Of a stretch of 24,764 nucleotides of DNA, positions 8,940-17,106 are shown in pieces. Source of the DNA: Gonapodya sp. JEL0774 (Eukaryota; Monoblepharomycota; Monoblepharidomycetes; Monoblepharidales; Gonapodyaceae); contig JADIIX010000227.1 of NCBI GenBank assembly GCA_027604505.1, forward strand, positions 1-24,764, read 5' to 3'. Every line of letters starts with the position of its first letter. Positions within the stretch are counted from its first letter, which is position 1. The notes beneath the pieces were generated by a model. It saw nothing but the letters and a program-made list of their open reading frames with translations, was not told the origin of the DNA and searched no databases. Both the position numbers and the translations under genes were made by a program.

Positions 8940-10370
8940 ATGGAAACTTTTCCGGTTGAAATCCTGCAACGTGTCTTCCGTCTTTTACCCCCCAAGGCGT
9001 TCTACGGAGTGATTCCTCGAATCTGCCGTCGGTTCCGGGATGTCTGCTCAAACTCGATTCCCGGATGCCCTGAAGGAACCGTCGGAGTCACTCGTGTGAT
9101 CGAAATTGAAGATGATGATGAACTGCTCCCGGACAGTCCGTCGATTTATTGGCACAAGCACCTGAGCGACTTTCGGACTGTGAATGTCCAGGGCAAGACG
9201 ATATGGACATGCATGGAAGCAAAGCTCAGGATGTCTCCAGAACGTTTGACGAATGTGGAAGCAACAGAGGTGGTGGGATGTGCTGGCTTCGATTGCTATT
9301 GGTCAAATGCGGAGACTCACGGCACTGGGTACCCTCCCGGACTCAACTCACAGCGTATAAGGTGGACAGGAACCACGTACGCGGCCTGGAATCTCTGGGC
9401 ATCGTATGATCCCATCGAACATTACTCGCTCGCCTTTGAAACCTTTCTGGAGTGTGTACGGGAAGATGGTGTCTCCGTGGTTCGGTTAAACGCGCATGGC
9501 AATGATCTATTGAATACTCTGCCGTCTCAGTTTCAGGTGGACTGTGTCAGCCACCTCTCGTTCCGTTTGGGCATGAAAGCTTCCAACTCTGGGTCTTGGA
9601 AAAATTTGGCGACTCTTCTTCACCACTTCCCAATGGCGCGTGATCTTACATGCCCATTGTCGCGGTTTCCGCAACTCACAAAATTAGATTTGAGCATGTT
9701 TTGCGCCTTGGTGCCTGAGGAAAGGCGATCTATTGTGACCCGGATACATTCGGGAAGAGCCACAATATCCTTCATCAACCAACCTCTTGCATTCCCCAAC
9801 TTACAGTCGCTGGGGAGCCTTGATTTGTACACTGCAATTGAATTTGCGGATTTTACTTCTGCCGCTGGATCACGGATCCGAAATATTTCTTTCAATCCCG
9901 CAAAAGGGACGTCCCCAGATCCAACTTCGGATGATATTGTTTTGTTCGCAAAATCATTAATTGATCACATGCCTCACTTGAACAATATCTCGGTGGAGTT
10001 TGGAGAACCTCTAGGATTACCTGAACCAAATCTCCAAGGTCTACTTACCACTGTCGGGACATTTTTACAAGCGTTGATTCAGCTTCTTTTGTACTCGAAT
10101 TGCACAATTCAGGTTTCCGCTACAATACCAGTGGTCTCTATATTGTACGCAGCGTTGAAATCTCACGTTATCCAACCTTGGCCAGTTGCTCTCGGCGATT
10201 GGCCGAATGACAGGGCCAAGGTTTTGATTAGACGTGGATCGGTCCTTGGTGAGTACAATGAACGCGAATGGCTCCTGTGCAATCAGTCTGTGCGTTTAAA
10301 TGACAACTCTGTCTCATTCGGGGTGAATAGCAGGTTGAGATTCAAACGACATGGTTGGGTGAGACCGTGA
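8940..10370 (+). CDS. F-box protein, tandem family copy 4 (more divergent)
   Basis: Translation starts at METFPVEILQRVFRLLPP (ATG at 8940), placing the F-box at the very N-terminus, with ICRRFRDV completing it. The copy keeps IPGCPEGTVGV, PEERRSIVTRIHS, MPHLNNISVEF and PWPVALGDW near the C-terminus, so it belongs to the same family but is the most divergent of copies 1-4. Read without splicing it is 476 aa, with about 40 residues beyond the family's usual end. A strong donor GTGAGT at 10249 follows RRGSVL; splicing it to an AG at 10328 or 10331 would end the protein within two codons, as in the paralogs. The C-terminus is therefore uncertain. A tacataaat about 35 nt upstream of the ATG could be a TATA element. 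The spacer from copy 3 is 296 bp. No mini-exon arrangement is needed here. Confidence 0.85.
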   Translation: METFPVEILQRVFRLLPPKAFYGVIPRICRRFRDVCSNSIPGCPEGTVGVTRVIEIEDDDELLPDSPSIYWHKHLSDFRTVNVQGKTIWTCMEAKLRMSPERLTNVEATEVVGCAGFDCYWSNAETHGTGYPPGLNSQRIRWTGTTYAAWNLWASYDPIEHYSLAFETFLECVREDGVSVVRLNAHGNDLLNTLPSQFQVDCVSHLSFRLGMKASNSGSWKNLATLLHHFPMARDLTCPLSRFPQLTKLDLSMFCALVPEERRSIVTRIHSGRATISFINQPLAFPNLQSLGSLDLYTAIEFADFTSAAGSRIRNISFNPAKGTSPDPTSDDIVLFAKSLIDHMPHLNNISVEFGEPLGLPEPNLQGLLTTVGTFLQALIQLLLYSNCTIQVSATIPVVSILYAALKSHVIQPWPVALGDWPNDRAKVLIRRGSVLGEYNEREWLLCNQSVRLNDNSVSFGVNSRLRFKRHGWVRP

Positions 10371-11505
10371 GTGATGATGTAACTTCCTCAGAAGAAGTGG
10401 TCGACTGACCTCTTTCCTTTTCTCCCTCTGACTGGGGTTGTAAGACATTGCCTTATGTGGTAATGAAGCTGATTTCACGTACGCGTGTGGACTGTTCGGC
10501 CTGTGATCCAAATCACCTCCTTCAGTTTGCATTGGGCGGGCATTGAACGGATGGAGCAATGGAGCTAGCGTGGAACTCATTGGGTTATCGTCACGTGGAG
10601 TTGCAGGAGTCTCCAGCGCATTTGTTGAGGTGTGGAGGCTGTAGGGACCAGGGTGGTCCGGTTTTGTTCGAATCTGTATAATGGTCGAGATACATATGGG
10701 ATGAGCTTGTATCTTTGCGAGGCGCCGGTCAGAAAGTATAATTTCGATTCGGAACATGGTCACTTCAGAGCACATTTTCACATGATTGGCCGTGCCGCTG
10801 TCGGGCGCATCACGGCACATCGGGAGAACAGTGTGGCACATCCCCACCAAAACCTGCCAACATCCGAACGCAAACCTTTGTCAGAGGACGACGAGAACCA
10901 GCACGAGAACGGAACATTCAAAGAGGGCTGGAAAGCTTTGAAACCACCCAATCACAAGAAAAGGAATCGTCTACGGGTAGTGCTGTCCAGTGACACCTTT
11001 GTGACGTGACTCATCGTTGTTTCGGAATCTGTGGGACACCCCACGCGCATCAAGGATAAGACGGAGAAGAAATTCTTGCTGCGTTCTTTGTGAGTACACC
11101 TGTATTGGCAGATGGAAAGGCACGGTGTCGGTGCTGTGCTCGTTGGTCGGTTGGATGAGGACTGCCAGCACCCGGGAATCGGACCAGCTTCGTCTCCCGT
11201 ATTCCGCTCACCTCGAGTTCCTTCTTATCGCTTCCGACTTCCGGCGAAGCATTTTTGATTGAGTCCGCGTTGTCCTTTCTTTTGTCTATCCTTCGCCGGC
11301 CCGGTCATGGTTTCTGTCAATTTCTTTCCGCGCGGTTCACATAAACCCGTGATCCCCATCTCGACTAAAAACGCATCGCTAAACCTTGAATCCACTCTGT
11401 TGCAGTCACCGATTACCTCTCCCTCCTCCCTCGTTCCACTCTCTCACCGCTTCTTCACCTCTTCACCTTTGACACTTCACCCTAACCAACTCTCTCCTTC
11501 ATAAC
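10371..11505. other. Intergenic region and SFC1 leader with upstream ORF
   Basis: This 1.1-kb stretch separates F-box copy 4 from the carrier gene. I see no gene that can be supported. The last ~100 nt before the carrier ATG are pyrimidine-rich (ctccctcctccctc and similar), typical of fungal 5' leaders. An ATG at 11307 opens a 65-codon upstream frame that ends with TAA at 11502-11504, one base before the SFC1 start codon at 11506. Other open frames in this region start only with non-ATG codons. Confidence 0.4.
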
Positions 11506-13251
11506 ATGTCAAAAGCCGGATCCCCTTCTCAAAAAACACCGCTCTCTGTCCACTTCATCGCCGGTGGCGCGGCTGGAGCCTGTGAAGCTCTCTGCATGCA
11601 CCCCCTCGACACCATCAAAGTGCGCATGCAGCTCCGAAGAAACGTTCCCGCACGATCACGAGGCACAGCGGGTGCAGCTGGTACCGCAGCTGCCGTGAAA
11701 CCCCCAGGGTTCATTCAAACCGGTGTGGGTATCGTACAAAAGGACGGCCCTTTGGGACTCTACCGAGGCCTCGCCGCCGTGGTGTCCGGCATTGTACCCA
11801 AAATGGCCATCAGGTTCTTCTCATTTGAGGCGTACAAGGACCTTCTCGGCCGAGATCCTGTAACGGGAAAGACTGGGTTCTGGCAAACGTTTGCTGCCGG
11901 TTTGATGGCTGGTGTGACGGAGAGTGTGATTGTGGTGACACCCATGGATGTGTTAAAGGTGAGTTCTCACAAGAAGATAAGAGGAATTGAATTTTTTGAG
12001 GCGCGTCAGGAGTATTGTTTGAACTGCTGATGGGTGGCGCCAGAAATGGAATGCGGCTGACCGAGTGAGAGTCCAACGGAGCGTGGTTTACTCGAAAAAT
12101 GTGCTCTGCACTCTTATCTGGACAACAATTGTTTGGGTTTTGGCTGTTGTTCCTTCCGTGGGGGATCATCACATGGAGATCAGGGGACAAACTGCGGAAC
12201 CTTTAGGACGACTAGGCTGGGTTGGGTACCCAGTATATATGGAGTGCTGCCCCAACTACCTGATTCCACAAATCCGATGACATGTTATTTAACTCTCTCT
12301 CTCCTTTCGCGGGTCCTCGCGTTCCCAGATTCGTGTTCAAGCCGCCCGGGCGTCCATGACCGACCCGTCCGAAGCCGTCAAGTACAAGAACTTGTTCACG
12401 GCAGCGTACACCATCGTGAAGGAGGAGGGACCGGGCGCCTTGTATAAGGGTATCGCTTTTACGGCGTTAAGACAGGGTGAGCACGAATGATATGTTCTGG
12501 GAGGTGGGGTTGGAACCTGTCACTCGGTGTACACGATTTCAGGCATCGAAAGATATTGCTGGGCAAGGGTTCTTTTTCTTTCTTTGCTCCTTGGGTCGCG
12601 GACCAGGTGCTAGTCTAATGTGCTCATTTCTGGTTCCCCTGTCCCACATCTAGCAACCAACCAAGCCGTCAACTTCACTGGATATCAATATATCAAAGAT
12701 TTTTTGCTCAAAATTCAGGATCGAGATACGCTGCCCAGTTGGCAGCACCTACTCGCTGGAGGGTTCTCGGGGGCACTTGGTGAGAAGCATGTTTCGAGCC
12801 CGTTGATCTCACCTTCCCTCCTCATCGATCCACCTCTCTGTTCACACACTGTCCCACCGTTGTCGTGCTGAGGCCCTCTTGCTAACAACCCCATCGATAC
12901 CCTCAAAACCCGCGTGCAGCGCCAACGTATAATTCCCGGATCCGAGCTCGAGCGTATGAGCGGTTTTCAACGGACGAGATTCTTGATTTCCGACATTCTA
13001 AAGACAGAGGGGTGGAGAGCGTTCTACAAGGTGCGTTTGGTAGACCGGGCCGCTGTGAGGACCTTCAGACTGTTCCCTGATATTTGACTTTCGGTGAATG
13101 AATCAACACGTAACAAACATCTTCTCCGTCTTCTCTTTGGCTACAGGGTATCACTCCTCGCCTTCTCCGCGTGGCACCGGGCCAAGCCATCACGTTCGCG
13201 GTGTACGAGCGGGTGAAGAAGTTTATTTCAAAAGAGAAGTCGGAGGCGTAA
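11506..13251 (+). CDS. SFC1: Mitochondrial succinate/fumarate carrier (SFC1/ACR1-type), five exons
   Basis: Exons 11506-11958, 12329-12476, 12654-12779, 12873-13030 and 13147-13251 join in frame to 329 aa, close to the 322 aa of yeast Sfc1. The three carrier repeats each show their signature: HPLDTIKVRMQ in repeat 1, TPMDVLKIRVQ across the first splice junction in repeat 2, and NPIDTLKTRVQ in repeat 3. Sfc1-specific stretches are present: VKPPGFIQTG, IVPKMAIRF, YTIVKEEGPGALYKGI, RQATNQAVNFTGY and GITPRLLRVAPGQAITF. The protein lies in the inner mitochondrial membrane with six helices and exchanges cytosolic succinate for matrix fumarate, linking glyoxylate-cycle growth on C2 compounds to gluconeogenesis. 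The insertion RNVPARSRGTAGAAGTAAA after repeat 1's first helix is low-complexity. Intron 1 is the longest (370 nt); the acceptor of exon 4 is an unusual gag. Substrate identity is inferred from family match. Confidence 0.95.
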
Positions 13252-13820
13252 TGAGTGGGTGGTCGGGCAATATTGATGGCCGATGAATGGTCGGAGGAAA
13301 CAGTTAAAAACAGAGTGGGGGATGGCGGCGTACTACTCCTCGGGCTTGTGGGCGGGAGCCAAACATTCTGAAGTATAAACGCTATAGCGTTGGCGCTATT
13401 GGGGGCGACATCAATGTATATTGGAATCAATAATTTGATGTGAAAAAATCAATTCCCCACCGCTTGGTTGAGTGGGAATGAGGGTTTCAGCGCTCAGGAG
13501 TACCCAAGCGTTCAGTACCACGCCTTAGATCACCGCTCTAAGGCATATATTTACAATGTTAAGCAAACTAGAGGAAGTCATTTTGTCAATGCCGATTTTG
13601 ATCTATTGAAAGTCTGTTTGTTTCGATTCGAGCCAGTGTGGGAATGACGTCTGCTCAAACACCCTGTAGGCGTGAATCACCTTTCGTGCGGCGAACCCCT
13701 TCTGCAGAGAAACTCGTCTGAGTAGAAAGTGAATGGAATAAATAAATGGATTTCCATTCTGTATTCAAAGAGCCTGGCGTCGCCTGTTCACTTTCTGAGC
13801 TTCATCGATCATCTGTCAAT
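13252..13820. other. Intergenic region with two palindromes, SFC1 to secreted-protein gene
   Basis: This stretch holds the SFC1 3' UTR and the promoter of the next gene. It contains a perfect 14-bp palindrome aacgctatagcgtt (13378-13391) and a hairpin with 8-bp arms gccttaga/tctaaggc around a 7-nt loop (13522-13544). An AT-rich ggaataaataaatgg lies at about 13736-13750. An in-frame ATG at 13746 would extend the next protein ahead of its signal peptide and is less likely to be the start. No further gene is seen. Confidence 0.4.
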
Positions 13821-14802
13821 ATGCGTCCGCTCTCGCTTTTCCTCGTTGCTACAGCTGGGTGCTTAATGGTGCTGTCCATTGCGTTTGGTGATTTTATATT
13901 CCTCTTTCGCTCTCGAGATAGCGTTGTCGGTTTACCTCGATTGCCCTCATTCATTATATATCGTTAGCTGCTCCCGCGCATGATCTATCTGTTCGCGATG
14001 CGCAGGTCAACAAGCCAGAAAATCCAAAGGATTATCACCCACCGGAGCAAGATCACAAGGACAACAAGAAGCAACCCGAACCGCGTGAGTTCTCCAATGT
14101 GATTGAGGCGTCTGTGAGCGGAAACTCACGCACCTCATTCCAACATGCGCGATCTTACATTATACTCGTTCCCATGCACATAGAGAACAAGAACTATCCA
14201 CCACCGTGTGAGTGCTAAACCAGGATGTCGTGTGATCTGTCATAACACCACACATTCCGTGCTGTTACATTCGCATAGATCCTCCGCCCAAGAAGCCCTC
14301 GAACGAGTACCGTATGTTTTCCTGTTCCCACCTTGTCACGCTCGATCTACTTTCTACATTTATCCTTCTTTAATCCTATTTTCTTTCTCCCAGCCCCCGC
14401 ACCTCACAAAAATTATGTTCCGCACAAACCCACATACGTCAAACACCTACCTTCGTGCCCGTGAGCAGTTTGGTCAATCGACGGCAAGGGTGTAATCAAA
14501 TGGGCCGATTACGGATCCTGGGGTGAACCGGATTACGACTGGAAGTGCAAGGTATGGGTATTTGAATGGTGAGATTGTGTCCGCAAGCGTACAAATTTAC
14601 GCAGTTAGAGGAGTACCAACGGTCCTTCGCGCAATATTAGCCCTGAGAACAAGAAGCTGTACTATAACTCGAAGAATAATGGAAAATGCAAGTGGGAAGG
14701 TATGTACTGTGTATTGCAAGGAGTAGTTCGGATCACTTATCGGCATTACCTCCTTTCACTATTGTTGCAGATTTCTACGAGAAGACCGTTTGCCATTACT
14801 GA
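13821..14802 (+). CDS. Small secreted Lys/Pro/Tyr-rich protein in about seven micro-exons, with an in-frame TGA
   Basis: I do not recognise the family. The start MRPLSLFLVATAGCLMVLSIA is a good signal peptide. Proposed exons are 13821-13887, 13968-14084, 14184-14207, 14279-14311, 14394-14551, 14609-14699 and 14771-14802, with all introns GT-AG and 57-99 nt long. Exons 2, 3 and 4 (117, 24 and 33 nt) are all phase 1 at both ends and encode a hydrophilic segment with NKNYPPP and YPPPKKPSNEY. Exon 5 begins PPAPHKNYVPHKPTYV, reaches PSCP and then TGA (14462-14464), after which the same frame continues AVWSIDGKGVIKWADYGSW. The last exons encode ISPENKKLYYNSKNNGKCKW and end FYEKTVCHY. Skipping the first half of exon 5 (acceptor 14467) or splicing from GTGAGC at 14461 avoids the stop. 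The full reading would have four cysteines in the mature part, so it may equally be a recent pseudogene. Confidence 0.55.
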
Positions 14803-15058
14803 CGGTTACGGATCAGAGATCGGAGACCGTTTCGGAGAGAAGTGATTTTGATTAGGTGCAGAAACTCGGGAAGCGTCTAGTGTCAGGTAGTAGTTCAGCT
14901 ACAACTAGAATGTAGTCGCTGAGTAAGTAAGCCCCATTACATTTGCAAAATTTGCAAAATGAGCATGCCTGTGTTCCCAAGAAGCGGCACCTCAGTGCAT
15001 TGTGGTGCAGGAAGACACCAAACATCACATCGACACATTAGAGCGACGAAAAGTCCAG

Positions 15059-16384
15059 ATGGAAACCCTCCCCGTGGAAACCCTTCACCGCATTTTCCGC
15101 TACCTTCCTCCGTGGATCTTCTACAGTGTCGTGCCGCGGCTGTCCCGACGGTTGGGCGAGTGTTCCTTGGATGCGATACCTGGATGCCCTGGAGGATCAG
15201 TTGGAGTTGAGTGGGTCGTTAACATCATTGATATTGGCGCTCCCCGCCAAGAGGTTTTGTGCAAAGAAGAGTTTGCATCGTGGGAGGTGTCTCCAGGACG
15301 GTGGACTGGGTGGACAGCAATCAGTGTTTTGCAAGAGGTCACGCTTGCTGATTTCGCCGCACTACAGCCTCCAGATCTACAACGTGGCGTCAGTGGTGGA
15401 CCAACTTTCCTGGAGCGGTGTGCTGCGTTCTGTCCGGATCTGATTCCTGCTGGGCGGATCCAAGGAACCTTTCACGTTTCACATGCCATCTGGAGCGTTC
15501 TACCCTCCTCATTGTCAAATGCGGACAGCAATAAACATGTTGCGGCGTGGTTCCAAAAGTTTTTGACACTGGTTTGCAATTCTGGTGTCCCTCGTGTCAG
15601 TATAGGGGACGGGAAATTGTACTTTGTGGATGTGCCGGACACGATGCCGCTCCATTCTGGAGCAGAATGTGTCCAAGAGATCATAGCAGAGTCACGTGAT
15701 TATCTCGGGAACTCGCTACTTGCGGCGCGTCTCCTTCACCTCTTTCCAAATGCACGCAGACTCGATGGGACCGTGTTCCGGCCACAATCTCTGGACCTGA
15801 CTGATCCAAGCCACTTGGGCGCTCTGGTATCAAAAGAGCGGCGAGACATTGTTACCTCGATCTCGATGTGGCTGCCTAATAGGATACCGATGCCATGCTT
15901 TGCTGAATTACTCAACATTTACCCAAACATTGAAACCGTGGAAGCATTTATTTTGTTGGACAAACAAGTGCGGCACATGAGTTTCCGACACACGTCTGCG
16001 GGCGCTAGGGTACTTGCATTGAGTGTGTCTGTGTATGTTGGGGATCTGGAGGTGCTCATGTCTGAGGAGATGCATTCTATTTCAAACGCGCTGATTCACC
16101 AGTTACCCCGTTTGCGCAAGCTTTCTATCGATGTTTTATTCCACACGCAAAGGAGCGTTCCCACTCCAAATTTGACCTCGTACATGAAACTCGGGATATT
16201 GATGGGCTCGTTCATCACGCTCCTCTCCCTTCGTCCTGGCTCCAAAATCCGTATTGGGGGAAACATCAGTACGAGTGCCCAGGTGGACTTGCTCTCGCGT
16301 TCGAGAGAGACGTGGCCGGCCCGTCTGCAGGATTGGAAGGGTGATCGAACTGTGATCATTCAGACTGGGAAAGTGGGGCACTGA
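15059..16384 (+). CDS. F-box protein, tandem family copy 5
   Basis: The ATG at 15059 gives 441 aa beginning METLPVETLHRIFRYLPP, the F-box, completed by RLSRRLGECS. This start matches copies 4, 6 and 7; the frame is open further upstream but has no ATG there. Family landmarks follow: IPGCPGGSVGV, GWTAISVLQEVTLADFAAL, LLHLFPNARRLDGTVFRPQ, SKERRDIVTSI, LPRLRKLSIDV and ETWPARLQDWKGDRTVIIQ. With copies 6 and 7 it forms a subgroup distinguished from copies 1-4 by HIxFRxxSxGAxVLxLxV-like sequence in the C-terminal third and by the FRPQxLDLTDPxHL stretch. It is a single-exon gene on the plus strand, following the secreted-protein gene by about 260 bp. Presumed SCF ubiquitin-ligase substrate adaptor; the target is unknown. 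Confidence 0.85.
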   Translation: METLPVETLHRIFRYLPPWIFYSVVPRLSRRLGECSLDAIPGCPGGSVGVEWVVNIIDIGAPRQEVLCKEEFASWEVSPGRWTGWTAISVLQEVTLADFAALQPPDLQRGVSGGPTFLERCAAFCPDLIPAGRIQGTFHVSHAIWSVLPSSLSNADSNKHVAAWFQKFLTLVCNSGVPRVSIGDGKLYFVDVPDTMPLHSGAECVQEIIAESRDYLGNSLLAARLLHLFPNARRLDGTVFRPQSLDLTDPSHLGALVSKERRDIVTSISMWLPNRIPMPCFAELLNIYPNIETVEAFILLDKQVRHMSFRHTSAGARVLALSVSVYVGDLEVLMSEEMHSISNALIHQLPRLRKLSIDVLFHTQRSVPTPNLTSYMKLGILMGSFITLLSLRPGSKIRIGGNISTSAQVDLLSRSRETWPARLQDWKGDRTVIIQTGKVGH

Positions 16385-17106
16385 CAATGAGTGACATAAC
16401 AGTCAGGCATACAAATCCCCACATATAGATGCTGAGCAACGGTATCGTTTGAGAAGTGTGTCTCAGTACATACTTCCTGAACCATTTTTGATAACGACCA
16501 GGGTGTTTCGATGTGTTTTGTAACAGTGGGGAGTAACGTGTTCCTGTTCCTAGCAGATGATGTGCGAACTATGTACAAAGTAATTTCACATAAATGTGTT
16601 GTGACGGAGCCAGTCGCGCTGATCTGTCATCGGAACCGTCACTCGTGTCGATTGAACGGCCTGGTATATTATTCAGATGAAAACAAGTTAGACAATGAGC
16701 AAACAGATTGCAATCTTTGTTCCCCCATATACAATGATAATAGCAGGATTATGAATATGCAGCGGAACTCCCACAAGCTGATGACATCGAACAGTAGTGT
16801 GGCCTGGTAAACGCACTCTGCTCGGCAAAGCATGTATGTAATACGAATGTACATGAGAATATAAGAAGGGTATCTGGCCCTGAGTCCAGCTCACCTGCTC
16901 GGCAAAGTCTGCAAACGTGCGGAAGCCGGGCAGGTGTAGCGGTGCGGGTATACCCAATCTACCGGACCCCGGGATGCGAACGTCACACACCATTTGTGAA
17001 TCTGCGCAGGCCTATCAACGGCCAAGCCAGCAATCCCGGTTGAGAAGTCCGGTGCTTCTTTAGTTGGTCACCAGCAAGTCAATAGAGTTGATGCTATTGA
17101 GCGTGC
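16385..17106. other. Spacer between F-box copies 5 and 6, with a possible minus-strand gene relic
   Basis: No plus-strand gene is supported here. On the minus strand, 16993-16895 reads MVCDVRIPGSGRLGIPAPLH and on to FADFAEQ, directly followed by a good donor GTGAGC. A 13-bp direct repeat ctgctcggcaaag occurs at 16818-16830 and 16895-16907, so the candidate 77-nt intron would begin just after one copy and end just after the other. The sequence beyond the acceptor closes after 22 codons. This could be the relic of an unidentified gene; no family is recognised. Confidence 0.25.

Noticed and set aside
10314..10850. 178-codon minus-strand and 125-codon plus-strand (10632-11009) open frames after F-box copy 4
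   Set aside because: Both begin only with non-ATG codons, have no recognisable domains, and overlap each other; treated as chance open frames.
14461..14464. Selenocysteine reading of the TGA in the secreted-protein gene
   Set aside because: Most fungi lack selenoprotein machinery, no SECIS-like element was seen downstream, and splicing or mutation explains the stop more simply.
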